Of a DNA stretch of 64,000 nt, positions 25,933-34,542 are shown piece by piece; position 1 is the first letter of the stretch; every line of letters begins with the position of its first letter. Origin of the DNA: Parapedobacter tibetensis (GTDB lineage: Bacteria; Bacteroidota; Bacteroidia; Sphingobacteriales; Sphingobacteriaceae); contig NZ_JAMKQJ010000001.1 in NCBI RefSeq assembly GCF_024643205.1, positions 186,001 to 250,000 of the forward strand. Reading direction: 5' to 3'. Below the pieces are notes generated by a model. That model saw only the letters and a program-made list of their open reading frames with translations. It was not told where the DNA came from and made no database searches. The position numbers and the translations under genes are program-made.

Positions 25933-25934
25933 CC

Positions 25935-26456
25935 TTAAAACCGAATAAACGCCTCTATCTGTTCATTGGTGAAACGTAGCGTATCGACTTTATAAAGGTC
26001 GCCCGCTTCATTTAGCTCACTGAAAATATGCGGGATGTGGATGCGTAGAGGCAGTACGTTCAAGCGAACATAATGGCAAACACCCGTGAAATGGTCTACA
26101 CCACGCACATTGCCATATTTGCCACTGGAAAGCCCCACCAATGCTGCTTTCTTATTGAAAAAACTATCAGGGAACTTGCAAGCATCCACAAATGTCTTTA
26201 AGATGCCCGGGAAGCTGCCATTATACTCAGGAATCACGAAGATAAACTTTTCCGTGGCTATGATGCGTTCCTGTACGGGCTTGAACGTAGCGCTGCACTT
26301 GCCGTACATATCTGCCGAAATGAAATTGGCTTGTAGGTCGGCAAGCGAAAGCACATGCGCACCTACGCCTTTTTCCACTAGCTTGCGCTGGTAGTAACTG
26401 GCCAATTTGAATGTATTGCTATGCGGACGATTTGTCCCCGAGACGATTGTAATCAT
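25935..26456 (-). CDS. NAD(P)H-dependent FMN reductase, flavodoxin fold
   Basis: A 173-residue cytoplasmic flavoprotein. The FMN phosphate loop is SGTNRPHSNTFKLA (residues 6-19), and the second flavin-contact segment is VIPEYNGSFPGILKTFVDA, both diagnostic of the NADPH-dependent FMN reductase family (SsuE/ArsH/quinone reductase type). GLSSGKYGNVRG is the third loop. Members reduce FMN, quinones or azo compounds. The gene stands alone, diverging from parA across a 324-bp gap, and shares a terminator with the M16 operon. The physiological acceptor is unknown. Confidence 0.88.
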   Translation of the reverse strand: MITIVSGTNRPHSNTFKLASYYQRKLVEKGVGAHVLSLADLQANFISADMYGKCSATFKPVQERIIATEKFIFVIPEYNGSFPGILKTFVDACKFPDSFFNKKAALVGLSSGKYGNVRGVDHFTGVCHYVRLNVLPLRIHIPHIFSELNEAGDLYKVDTLRFTNEQIEAFIRF

Positions 26457-26780
26457 TATAATATCATTTAAAAAGCATAGGTGATAACTTATCTTGAACG
26501 CTTAATGCTCATATGGACATTATTTCTTCGTTATCAGCCATATGGAATATTCATGTGAATTTGCGCTATAAGGCATCATGAATATTTCGTATCTTAGCCC
26601 CTCGTATTCGTACCTGTTGAAATGCCCAAAAGTACAAATTAACGGATACTTCTGGGCGCCCAACAACAATGTTTGTATGGTTTGGCTCGTTTTTATTCCA
26701 AACGTAGCCACCAAATGTGGGATATTCCCACATTTGGTAAACAGATACGAACGAAAAAGGATCATTTTTTATCATTATTC
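26457..26780. other. Intergenic region between FMN reductase and parA
   Basis: 324 bp with no gene; the short open frames here are not credible. It holds the parA inverted repeat (26711-26737). A minus-facing TACGTTTG (26699-26706) matches the -7 consensus but lies about 240 bp from the reductase start. No clear promoter faces parA. Confidence 0.4.
26711..26737. promoter_or_regulatory. Perfect 11-bp inverted repeat upstream of parA
   Basis: CCAAATGTGGG (26711-26721) and CCCACATTTGG (26727-26737) are exact reverse complements separated by ATATT. The centre is 57 bp before the parA ATG. No plus-strand gene ends nearby, so a terminator role is unlikely. It may be an operator for a dimeric regulator or an RNA hairpin in the parA leader. 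It does not resemble the common parS palindrome (TGTTTCACGTGAAACA). Confidence 0.7.
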
Positions 26781-27578
26781 ATGGGTAAAATTATTGCAAT
26801 AGCCAATCAAAAAGGAGGTGTTGGCAAGACTACCTCATCCATCAACCTGGCGGCGAGCTTGGCGGTGTTAGAGTATAAAACGTTGTTGGTGGATGCTGAC
26901 CCACAGGCCAATTCTACATCGGGGATCGGGTTCGATCCGCGTACCATCAAATCCAGTGTCTATGAGTGTTTAATCAATGACCTGGATCCACATGAAGCCA
27001 TCCAGCATACCGATACGCCCAATCTGGATTTGATGCCTGCGCATATTGACCTTGTAGGTGCTGAAATTGAAATGATCAACCTGCATGAGCGGGAATTCAA
27101 AATGAAGCAAGTATTGCGTCAAATCAGCGATGAGTACGATTTCATCGTAATCGATTGTTCGCCCTCTTTGGGCTTGATTACCATTAATGCCTTGTCAGCC
27201 GCCAATTCGGTTATCATCCCTGTACAATGTGAATATTTCGCACTCGAAGGATTGGGCAAATTGCTCAATACCATCAAAATCGTACAAAACAGGCTCAACA
27301 CCGACTTGGAAATCGAAGGTATTTTACTGACCATGTACGATGTACGTTTACGGCTGTCTAACCAAGTGGTGGAAGAAGTGAAATCGCATTTCAACGAATT
27401 GGTCTTTGACACCATCATACAGCGCAACACACGGCTAAGCGAAGCACCAAGCTTCGGCATATCCGTCATCATGCACGACGCCAATTGCAAAGGCGCTATT
27501 AACTATTTGAATTTGGCACGCGAGATACTCCAAAAAAACGGCCTAGCAAAAGAAGAGAAAGAACAGGTAACTGTATAA
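26781..27578 (+). CDS. parA: Chromosome-partitioning ATPase ParA (Soj)
   Basis: A 265-residue ParA/MinD-family ATPase that binds DNA non-specifically as an ATP dimer and drives segregation of ParB-parS complexes. The deviant Walker A motif KGGVGKTTSS is at about residues 10-19; DADPQAN, FIVIDCSPSLG and IPVQCEYFALEGL follow. An in-frame extension to 26673 exists but would place 36 extra residues before the conserved MGKIIAIANQKGG start and run through the inverted repeat, so the ATG at 26781 is chosen. parB follows after 1 bp. This is the chromosomal type, not a plasmid type, judged from the housekeeping genes downstream. Confidence 0.97.
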   Translation: MGKIIAIANQKGGVGKTTSSINLAASLAVLEYKTLLVDADPQANSTSGIGFDPRTIKSSVYECLINDLDPHEAIQHTDTPNLDLMPAHIDLVGAEIEMINLHEREFKMKQVLRQISDEYDFIVIDCSPSLGLITINALSAANSVIIPVQCEYFALEGLGKLLNTIKIVQNRLNTDLEIEGILLTMYDVRLRLSNQVVEEVKSHFNELVFDTIIQRNTRLSEAPSFGISVIMHDANCKGAINYLNLAREILQKNGLAKEEKEQVTV

Positions 27579-27579
27579 C

Positions 27580-28500
27580 ATGGCAGCACAACAACGGAAA
27601 ATTGGATTGGGTAAGGGATTGAGTGCATTGCTCAATGATTCGGAAGATGTAAAGCGGCAATCCGAAAATAAATCGGTGGGGGAAGTGCCGGCACAAAAAG
27701 TGCCCGGCAATATCAGTACAGTAAACGTTTCACAAATCGCTATCAACCCTTTTCAACCGCGGACGGATTTCGATGAGGACGCACTGCGCGAATTGGCGGA
27801 TTCCATCAAGTTACAAGGTCTCATACAACCCATAACGGTGCGCCAAACAGCTAATGGCACCTATCAATTGATTAGTGGCGAACGACGGTTGAGAGCCTCA
27901 AAACTCGCTGGACTCACTGAAATACCAGCATACATCCGCACAGCCAATGACCAGCAGATGTTGGAAATGGCCCTCATCGAGAATATCCAACGCGAAAACC
28001 TCAATGCCATCGAGGTAGCGCTGAGTTTTCGGCGGATGATCGAGGAATGCAACCTCAATCAAGAGGAGCTTGGCGAACGGGTGAGCAAAAACCGTTCAAC
28101 AGTGACCAATTACCTACGCTTGCTGAAATTACCTCCAGTCATACAGGCTGCCATTCGTGATGGACAGCTCAGTATGGGGCATGCACGAGCACTTGTCAAT
28201 GCGCCTGAGGTGGATAAGCAACTATATATTTTCCGCGAAATCATCAAGAAAGGACTTTCTGTGCGAAGGACCGAGGAACTGGTGCGCGAAATGCAACAAC
28301 AGGCTACCAAGCAATCCAGTAAACGTGACAAACCTTCCCCCCTATCCTTCCAGTACCAGAAAGTGGAAGATGACTTGGCTTCCAAATTCGCGACGCGGGT
28401 GAAGCTTAAGGTCACTGACAGAAAGGGCATCGGTGCCATTGAAATCCCATTCCATTCCGAAGATGATCTGAATAGAATCCTCGAATTATTAGACTGGTGA
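27580..28500 (+). CDS. parB: Chromosome-partitioning protein ParB (Spo0J/Noc family)
   Basis: A 306-residue parS-binding CTPase. The CTP-binding ParB/sulfiredoxin domain contains NPFQPRTDFDEDALRELA and the GERRLRAS motif (about residues 97-104). The HTH domain spans NQEELGERVSKNRSTVTNYL. The C-terminal dimerisation domain is RKGIGAIEIPFHSEDDLNRIL. It begins 1 bp after parA stops, and its own stop overlaps the next gene's ATG (TGATG), so the transcripts are coupled. No parS site was found in the window by eye. In relatives parS lies near the replication origin, so this locus may be origin-proximal. Confidence 0.97.
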   Translation: MAAQQRKIGLGKGLSALLNDSEDVKRQSENKSVGEVPAQKVPGNISTVNVSQIAINPFQPRTDFDEDALRELADSIKLQGLIQPITVRQTANGTYQLISGERRLRASKLAGLTEIPAYIRTANDQQMLEMALIENIQRENLNAIEVALSFRRMIEECNLNQEELGERVSKNRSTVTNYLRLLKLPPVIQAAIRDGQLSMGHARALVNAPEVDKQLYIFREIIKKGLSVRRTEELVREMQQQATKQSSKRDKPSPLSFQYQKVEDDLASKFATRVKLKVTDRKGIGAIEIPFHSEDDLNRILELLDW

Positions 28501-29228
28501 TGAATCGCTTGTTACTCATCATGTTTTTTATTTTCGTAGCCATGGGCACCATTCGGGCGCAGGAACCGGACAGCCTCCGGCGTGATACCATACCGAAAGT
28601 GGCCGATAGCCTTGCCGTAGATAGCGATACCACGGAAACCCGTAGAGAAAGAAGGCAACGGGAAAAGCGCGAAAGAGAGGCCAAGGAACAGGAGCAGGTG
28701 ATTTTCAAGGATTCAGCCAGATTGGCGCTTGAAGCACTCTCAAACAAAGCTTGGAAACGTTCATTGGCGATTCCCGGATGGGGGCAATACACCAACGGTG
28801 GACTTTGGTGGATTAAGGTGCCTGTTATTTATGGAGGATTTGTTTCGACCGCATTGATATTCGAATTTAATAATAGATACTATAGCGATATACTTGAAGA
28901 AGTGCAGTACCGACTCGCCAACAATCATGCACAGCCTCCTAATACAAAATATCCTAATTTACCCACAGATAGCTGGGCCACGGAACGCTTGATAAACGCA
29001 AAAGACGTTTACCGCCGTAACCGTGATCTTTCGATTTTAATCACCGTAGGTTGGTGGGGAATTAATGCCATCGAAGCCTATGTCAATTCCATGTTAAAGT
29101 ATCGATGGGATATCGGTGATGATTTGGGATTCAAGGTTACCCCAACGCTATTGCCCCAACCCGCCACCTCATTAGCCTACCAGCCATTTGCCCTTGGCGT
29201 CAAAGTAAGCATCAATATTGGTAAGTGA
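28500..29228 (+). CDS. DUF5683 membrane-associated protein
   Basis: A 242-residue protein with an N-terminal signal (MNRLLLIMFFIFVAMGTIRAQ). A charged, Arg/Glu-rich coiled-coil-like stretch follows (about 42-66, ETRRERRQREKREREAKEQE). Then comes the DUF5683 domain with KRSLAIPGWGQYTNGGLWWIKVPVIYGGF, a hydrophobic PGWGQ-type repeat seen in small Bacteroidota membrane proteins. The ATG at 28500 overlaps the parB stop by one base, implying translational coupling. The gene order parA-parB-DUF5683-dapB-lepB recurs in Bacteroidota in my memory. Function is unknown; it may be an envelope factor. Confidence 0.82.
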   Translation: MNRLLLIMFFIFVAMGTIRAQEPDSLRRDTIPKVADSLAVDSDTTETRRERRQREKREREAKEQEQVIFKDSARLALEALSNKAWKRSLAIPGWGQYTNGGLWWIKVPVIYGGFVSTALIFEFNNRYYSDILEEVQYRLANNHAQPPNTKYPNLPTDSWATERLINAKDVYRRNRDLSILITVGWWGINAIEAYVNSMLKYRWDIGDDLGFKVTPTLLPQPATSLAYQPFALGVKVSINIGK

Positions 29229-29280
29229 AAGCGATGTGAGAAAAAATCACGTTCCAATGAAATTGCTGGACATTTTATAC

Positions 29281-29288
29281 TAAGTTTG
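29281..29288 (+). promoter_or_regulatory. -7 box candidate for dapB
   Basis: TAAGTTTG matches TAnnTTTG, 56 bp before the dapB ATG. A TTG at 29263-29265 is 15 bp upstream of it, closer than the usual 19-21 bp. dapB may therefore have its own start site besides read-through from parAB. Confidence 0.42.
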
Positions 29289-29344
29289 CGAATTGGCAAT
29301 TAACCAGAGATAGACAAACGACAATCACCCAGTCATTTACTGAA

Positions 29345-30094
29345 ATGAACATTACATTACTTGGATACGGCAAAATGGGGCAGCTCATCGAGAAATTTGC
29401 GCTACAGCGTGGTCACCAGATCCACCTTATTGTGGACGAAAACAATCGAGAAAACATCCGTGCCTCAGATATCGAGGGAGCCGACATGGCCATTGATTTC
29501 AGTAGGCCAGAGGCCGCGGTAAGTAATATCGATTTATGTTTCAAAGCAAATGTGCCCCTTGTAGTGGGTACTACCGGTTGGTATGACCAGCTCGATGAAA
29601 TAAAAAATAGGTGTCTTGACGGTAACAAAACGCTACTTTATGGCTCTAATTTCAGTATTGGGATAAATGTTTTTTTCCATATCAATAAGCTATTGGCAGC
29701 CGTGATGAATCCGTATAAACAATATGATGTACAGGTAGAGGAAATCCACCATACCCACAAACTGGATGCTCCCAGCGGCACAGCCATTACCATTGCCGAG
29801 GGAATCATCGATCATACGGATTCCAAGTCGGAATGGTTAAACAACCTTATTGGTGAAGGAGAGGAGACTATTCCCAAAGCCCACCAGTTGCTCATTGAAA
29901 GCCACCGTATCGATGAGGTACCGGGTACACATACCGTCTTATATAGCTCGGAGGTAGACCAGATCGAATTCAAGCACACTGCCCACAGCCGGGCGGGCTT
30001 TGCACTTGGTGCAATCATCGCCGCTGAATGGCTCGAAGGCAAAACCGGGTTTTACCAAGTGACGGAAATGTTTAACTTTGGCGGGCGCATTTAA
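29345..30094 (+). CDS. dapB: 4-hydroxy-tetrahydrodipicolinate reductase
   Basis: A 249-residue cytoplasmic enzyme that reduces hydroxy-tetrahydrodipicolinate with NAD(P)H, in the diaminopimelate/lysine pathway needed for peptidoglycan. It has the Rossmann start ITLLGYGKMGQLI, the DFSRP and VVGTTGWY blocks, and the DapB signature EEIHHTHKLDAPSGTA with His135-His136 and Lys139. RAGFALGAIIAAEWL lies at the C-terminus. It is short compared with the 270-residue enterobacterial form, as is usual in Bacteroidota. It follows DUF5683 by 116 bp and precedes lepB by 62 bp. Confidence 0.97.
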   Translation: MNITLLGYGKMGQLIEKFALQRGHQIHLIVDENNRENIRASDIEGADMAIDFSRPEAAVSNIDLCFKANVPLVVGTTGWYDQLDEIKNRCLDGNKTLLYGSNFSIGINVFFHINKLLAAVMNPYKQYDVQVEEIHHTHKLDAPSGTAITIAEGIIDHTDSKSEWLNNLIGEGEETIPKAHQLLIESHRIDEVPGTHTVLYSSEVDQIEFKHTAHSRAGFALGAIIAAEWLEGKTGFYQVTEMFNFGGRI

Positions 30095-30156
30095 CACAGC
30101 ATGGCATACATGCTTAAGCTATTTGTAAATAAACGTATTTAAACAGAACCAACCAT

Positions 30157-31572
30157 ATGGGATATATTGTTTTTGCTATCATTCTTGTCCTTATCCATTT
30201 TGGTCTTTGGAAACTCTTTGTCAAAGCAGGTCGCCATGGCTGGGAATCGCTGATACCCATATATAGGGAATATGTCATTGCTAAAATCACTGGGCGACCG
30301 GGATGGTGGATTGCATTGTTACTGATACCCATTGTCAATATTTTCATTTTCTTTGGCTTATATCTTGATTTGGTCAAGAGCTTTGGGAAATATCGGTTTT
30401 GGGAACATGCGGCAACGATCTTCCTGCCATTTGTGGTCTTACCGTTCTGGGGCAATGACCTCAAGACCGCTTACCTGGGCAAATCCGCGACACCCGAATT
30501 CCGGAAGGAACACCCTTATAAAAAATCCGTAGCCCGCGAATGGGCCGATGCCATCGTGTTTGCGGTGGTAGCTGCCACCCTTATCAGGGGCTTCCTTATA
30601 GAGGCCTACATGATTCCTACCGGCTCCATGGAAAAAAGCCTGCTTGTGGGCGATTTCCTGTTCGTGAGCAAGTTGAATTATGGGCCCCGAGTACCCATGA
30701 CGCCTGTGGCCTTCCCCTTTGCGCACCATACCATGCCGCTCACCGGGGGCAAAGCCTACTGGGAAGGCATTAAATTGAAATACAACCGACTGCCGGGCTT
30801 CCAGCAGATTGAGCGTAATGACGTGGTCGTGTTTAACTATCCGATGGAGGCTGATCCCCCATTCAGCAGACCCATAGACAAACGTGAAAATTACATCAAA
30901 CGTGCCGTGGGTATTCCGGGCGATACCCTTGCCCTGCGGGAAGCACAAGTGTATGTCAACGGAAAAAAAGGATTCAACCCACCAAATGGACAATTGGATT
31001 ATTATGTGTATACCGATGGAACCGGATTGAACCCAAAGCGGTTGCTTGATATGCGCATCGAGCATCATCTTCGCGAGCCCTATCTACTCTTTCTTACGGA
31101 CAAGGCCTACGATGAAGTAAAAAACTGGGCAAACGTGACCAAGATAATCCCCAATATCAGGCACCGTGACATGGCTGAGCCAGGTGTATTTCCAAGTAAC
31201 CCGTTATATGCTTGGAACATCGATAATTTTGGGCCCATCATCATACCTAAAAAAGGTTGGACCGTGAGCCTTGATACCCTTACCATGCCGCTATATGAGC
31301 GTGTCATCCGGGTTTATGAAGGCAATGAATTGGAAAGCCGTGAAGACGGGTATTATCTTAATGGAAACAAGGCTGATAGCTATACCTTCAAAATGGATTA
31401 CTATTGGATGATGGGCGACAACCGCCACAATTCCGAAGATGCGCGGACCTGGGGTTTCGTACCTGAAGATCATATTGTAGGCAAGGCCTTATTTGTATGG
31501 CTTAGCTGGGACAAGGATGGCACATTCCTGAGCAAAATACGATGGAATCGCCTATTCATGGGCATCAAATAA
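30157..31572 (+). CDS. lepB: Signal peptidase I with N-terminal DUF5684-type domain
   Basis: A 471-residue inner-membrane serine protease that removes Sec signal peptides. Catalytic Ser157 lies in MIPTGSMEKSLLVGD and the general base Lys248 in YIKRAVGIPGD; the C-terminal box MMGDNRHNSEDARTWG completes the family signature. Residues 1-110 are an extra region with about three membrane segments (YIVFAIILVLIHFGLW; GWWIALLLIPIVNIFIFFG), as in DUF5684 proteins, making it much longer than E. coli LepB. A 110-residue insert between the catalytic boxes and the final motif is also typical of the phylum. It is the last gene of the parAB block and ends at an inverted repeat. Confidence 0.95.
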   Translation: MGYIVFAIILVLIHFGLWKLFVKAGRHGWESLIPIYREYVIAKITGRPGWWIALLLIPIVNIFIFFGLYLDLVKSFGKYRFWEHAATIFLPFVVLPFWGNDLKTAYLGKSATPEFRKEHPYKKSVAREWADAIVFAVVAATLIRGFLIEAYMIPTGSMEKSLLVGDFLFVSKLNYGPRVPMTPVAFPFAHHTMPLTGGKAYWEGIKLKYNRLPGFQQIERNDVVVFNYPMEADPPFSRPIDKRENYIKRAVGIPGDTLALREAQVYVNGKKGFNPPNGQLDYYVYTDGTGLNPKRLLDMRIEHHLREPYLLFLTDKAYDEVKNWANVTKIIPNIRHRDMAEPGVFPSNPLYAWNIDNFGPIIIPKKGWTVSLDTLTMPLYERVIRVYEGNELESREDGYYLNGNKADSYTFKMDYYWMMGDNRHNSEDARTWGFVPEDHIVGKALFVWLSWDKDGTFLSKIRWNRLFMGIK

Positions 31573-31576
31573 AAAT

Positions 31577-31626
31577 AATCCGCATAAGTTTGCCCGGGCC
31601 AGCACACGGGTAAACCTATGAGGATT
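31577..31626. terminator. Bidirectional terminator between lepB and the TlpA-like gene
   Basis: A 20-bp stem (31577-31596 with 31607-31626, three mismatches) with a 10-base loop, in a 70-bp gap between convergent genes. The right arm contains AAACCTATGAGGATT, and the C/G-rich stem tip (CCCG/CGGG) resembles the loop of the element at 35374, so it belongs to the same hairpin family. Confidence 0.65.
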
Positions 31627-31642
31627 AGACTTTGATGGTTAT

Positions 31643-33565
31643 TTACTCGATGACCGCAGTAGTCGGAGCATTTTCGGCTAGTTCAATCATCAGGGCCACT
31701 TTCTGCATTTCACCTTCCGCAGACCCGGAGAAACCAACGGCCTTGAAACGAATCCGCCCATTTTTGTCTACGATGAACTTGGTAGGGATGCCGCTTACCT
31801 TATAGGCCCCCACCACATCGAAGTCATTGCCATCCCCCTCCACGGTGTCAAACAACACATTGAAGGAATATTGATTGTCGGCAATGAATTTCTTGACCGC
31901 CTCTTCTCGATCTGGAATATTTTCCCAAGTGTTTACAAAAAGGAATTCAATATCATCGCGATCCCTGAATTTATCAACCGCCAGTTGCATCCCCGGAAAA
32001 GAAGCCTTACATGGTCCGCACCAAGTGGCCCAGAAATCTACCACATATACCTTGCCTTTCAATGATTCGGAAGAAACTGTCTTGCCATCCATATTGACAA
32101 GCGAAAATACCGGAGCCTCTTCGTCGATAAGCTCCGAAACCAGTTTTTTCCGCACAGCGGCCACATGCCTTTCCTCCAATTCTGATAGGTATGAAACCCA
32201 TTGTTCCTCATTGCTACCTCTGACAGTATATATTTCTTTTAAATACCCTTTCAACACTTCGGTTGCCTGACCTTTTTCGATGGATTTTTCAGCAGCGGAC
32301 TGTGCCTCATCAGCCAAGCCCGATTCGCTAAGGAATTGAACGAAACGTTCGTTAACTTCAGCACTGGTATATTCACCTACAGCCTGTCTTTGGTATTCGA
32401 GTGCTCCCCCAACGTTGCCCTGTTTGTAAAGAATAAGCGCATATGTGTCGGCATTGTTGCGGTACGTGGATTCAGCATTCTTCTTCCATTGGCTAGCGGT
32501 CATCGTGGCCGGTTTGGAATTCACAGGATCTGCAATGATTTCATCCAACAAATCGAGCGACTTCTTGGATTTGGCTTCAGCAACATCAAGCTTCTCACCA
32601 GCCTCAGCAAGTGGCCATGCTACTTGGTTGAGCAGCGAGGCCCGCGTACTCTTGTTCGTTACTTTGGCCAAATACACGTCGAATTTGGGGTAATCCTTTT
32701 CCCTAAGTGCAGCTTGTGCCATCATCGAATATACCGGCTGGAGATTGGCTGCACCTCCTGTCGTGCTGTGCTTGCCGATATAGGTCTGATACAACGCAGT
32801 CTTCTTGGCGTAATCCTGCTCGGCACGCAGGGCTTCGAGTTCATTTGAAGAAGCCAACGAACCATCAGGAAACCGCTGAAGCACAATAGCTTTCAAAGAA
32901 TCAGCGGTCTCCCTATCACCCAAATAACGGGCATAACCATTGGCTACGTTGATGAGGTCTGTCTCCTTGCTATTTAAATCGGCAAATACGGCATCCGCCC
33001 GCTCATCCACCAGTCCCTTCGCCTCATCCACTTTTTTATTCGCTACCAGTGCACCAATATAAGTCAGAAAGTACTTCTCCTTGGTGGCTGGATAACTAGC
33101 CATTTCCATTTCTAAATACTCTTCGTTCTTGACAACATCACGTTCAATATCGGCAAAGTATTCGCCCATACCGTTATAAATTTGTGCAAGTGCGGCATAT
33201 GAACCATTGACAGGGCTACCGCTTTCATAAACCTGAAATGGATATCCTGTTTTCTTTCCCCCCTCATCTGCGGTGATGCTCACCAAGAAAGCTGTAGCGC
33301 TATCCGGCAGGGTAAAGGTACCTGAATACCCCGGTCCAGCTCCCACCATATCCAAATCATCTGCATTGAATCCTGATGGGTGAAATATATAAAGTGCAGC
33401 CTTATACGTTTGCTTAGTATCTTCGGGCGTAAAAGAAAATGTCACCTGTTTCCCCTGTCGGGGTTTTTGAGTCGACAAGGAAAATACGTTGGATTGCTGG
33501 CCTATCGCCTGCAAGCCGATAATGAGCATCCACACACTCATAATGGCTGATTTTAATCTTTTCAT
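31643..33565 (-). CDS. TlpA-like thioredoxin-domain protein with TPR-like N-terminal region
   Basis: A 640-residue exported protein. The ATG at 33565 (MKRLKSAIMSVWMLIIGLQ) gives a proper signal peptide; an upstream in-frame extension to 33646 has no signal character and overlaps a promoter box. Residues about 25-130 look like a beta-sandwich, 130-470 are helical with TPR-like pairs, and about 495-640 form a TlpA/ResA thioredoxin domain with WATWCGPCKASFPG (Cys-Gly-Pro-Cys) and SGIPTKFIVDKNGRI (cis-Pro). It should reduce or isomerise disulfides in the periplasm; the long N-terminal part probably binds the partner. It stands alone. A TATATTTG box lies 72 bp upstream. Confidence 0.88.
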   Translation of the reverse strand: MKRLKSAIMSVWMLIIGLQAIGQQSNVFSLSTQKPRQGKQVTFSFTPEDTKQTYKAALYIFHPSGFNADDLDMVGAGPGYSGTFTLPDSATAFLVSITADEGGKKTGYPFQVYESGSPVNGSYAALAQIYNGMGEYFADIERDVVKNEEYLEMEMASYPATKEKYFLTYIGALVANKKVDEAKGLVDERADAVFADLNSKETDLINVANGYARYLGDRETADSLKAIVLQRFPDGSLASSNELEALRAEQDYAKKTALYQTYIGKHSTTGGAANLQPVYSMMAQAALREKDYPKFDVYLAKVTNKSTRASLLNQVAWPLAEAGEKLDVAEAKSKKSLDLLDEIIADPVNSKPATMTASQWKKNAESTYRNNADTYALILYKQGNVGGALEYQRQAVGEYTSAEVNERFVQFLSESGLADEAQSAAEKSIEKGQATEVLKGYLKEIYTVRGSNEEQWVSYLSELEERHVAAVRKKLVSELIDEEAPVFSLVNMDGKTVSSESLKGKVYVVDFWATWCGPCKASFPGMQLAVDKFRDRDDIEFLFVNTWENIPDREEAVKKFIADNQYSFNVLFDTVEGDGNDFDVVGAYKVSGIPTKFIVDKNGRIRFKAVGFSGSAEGEMQKVALMIELAENAPTTAVIE

Positions 33566-33636
33566 GGCTATTAAATTAAATGGCGGCACAAAGAATCTGT
33601 TATCGGAACAACTATCGTTTAGTAAAACGTCTAACC

Positions 33637-33644
33637 AAATATAC
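33637..33644 (-). promoter_or_regulatory. -7 box candidate for the TlpA-like gene
   Basis: Minus-strand TATATTTG matches TAnnTTTG, 72-79 bp before the ATG at 33565. No TTTG at -33. It lies inside the longer open frame, which supports the shorter start. Confidence 0.38.
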
Positions 33645-33701
33645 AAACAAAATATTTTAAAACTAAAAAATTAGTATGTTTTTTTCGTATATAAGGCAGG
33701 G

Positions 33702-34418
33702 TTAATGTAATTTACTGAGGTACTGTTTGATAGTTTCTTTTAGTCCTAAATAAAGCGCATCGGCAATCAGCGCATGTCCGATACTTACTTCCAGCAATCC
33801 CCGTATATGTTGGTTAAAATACTTGAGATTATTCAGATCGAGATCATGTCCGGCATTGAGCCCCAATCCCGCTTGTTGCGCCACCTCTGCAGCCATTACA
33901 TAAGGAGCGATGGCCTGCTCCCGGTCGTGGTGATATCCGCTGGCATACGCTTCCGTATATAGCTCTATACGATTGGTACCTGTTTTTGCAGCAGCTTCCA
34001 CCATGGTAGGATCGGGATCTACAAAAATGGATACACGTATACCTGCCTCCTTAAACAGTGTACAGGTATCTTGGAGGTAGGATTGATGCTTGATGGTATC
34101 CCAGCCGCGGTTTGAGGTCAATTGACCAGGGTCATCTGGCACTAGGGTCACCTGAGCCGGTCGGGTATCCAGCACTAAGCTGACAAACTTCTCCTCGCGG
34201 CTATTTCCCTCTATGTTCAGCTCCGTTTTGATATTTGCCTTCAGATCATATATGTCCTGATACCGGATATGTCTTTCATCCGGGCGTGGATGCACAGTGA
34301 TGCCTTGAGCGCCAAATCGTTCGCACGCCAATGCCGCATGGAGCACATCTGGGTTGTTTCCACCTCGTGAATTCCGGAGTGTTGCTATCTTATTGATATT
34401 TACAGAAAGTCTTGCCAT
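33702..34418 (-). CDS. pdxJ: Pyridoxine 5'-phosphate synthase
   Basis: A 238-residue TIM-barrel enzyme that joins 1-deoxyxylulose 5-phosphate and 3-amino-2-oxopropyl phosphate into pyridoxine 5'-phosphate. The start at 34418 is fixed by the family's conserved N-terminus RLSVNINKIATLRNSRGG; the open frame continues 25 codons further upstream without conservation. Other landmarks are ITVHPRPDERHI, ELNIEGN, VTLVPDDPGQLTSNRGWD, IRVSIFVDPD, ELYTEAYA, and the C-terminal ISIGHALIADAL-like block. It is transcribed divergently from cdaA across 154 bp containing a perfect hairpin. The 3' end has no obvious terminator before the TlpA promoter region. Confidence 0.97.
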   Translation of the reverse strand: MARLSVNINKIATLRNSRGGNNPDVLHAALACERFGAQGITVHPRPDERHIRYQDIYDLKANIKTELNIEGNSREEKFVSLVLDTRPAQVTLVPDDPGQLTSNRGWDTIKHQSYLQDTCTLFKEAGIRVSIFVDPDPTMVEAAAKTGTNRIELYTEAYASGYHHDREQAIAPYVMAAEVAQQAGLGLNAGHDLDLNNLKYFNQHIRGLLEVSIGHALIADALYLGLKETIKQYLSKLH

Positions 34419-34509
34419 GGGAATTACTTTTTGCAAACTTAGATAAAAAAGTTTTATACGCAGTTGTTCGCTAATTGACGATTTCAGTTCCATCCATGAT
34501 GAAGCTATA

Positions 34510-34542
34510 AAACCTAACAGGTTTTAGAAACCTGTTAGGTTT
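34510..34542. repeat. Perfect 15-bp inverted repeat in the pdxJ/cdaA divergent region
   Basis: AAACCTAACAGGTTT (34510-34524) and AAACCTGTTAGGTTT (34528-34542) are exact reverse complements with loop TAG. It is the best-preserved member of the window's hairpin family, but it lies between two divergent starts, 30 bp before the cdaA ATG, where no transcript should end. Confidence 0.85.

Noticed and set aside
26520..26765. Short minus-strand frames upstream of parA
   Set aside because: They run through the inverted repeat and low-complexity DNA, have no homology I recognise and no promoter.
26673..26780. N-terminal extension of parA
   Set aside because: The 36 added residues precede the conserved start of all ParA proteins and would be encoded by the inverted-repeat region.
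26781..28500. Plasmid or phage origin for parAB
   Set aside because: The genes are followed by dapB and lepB and match the chromosomal Soj/Spo0J type; no replication or mobility genes are present.
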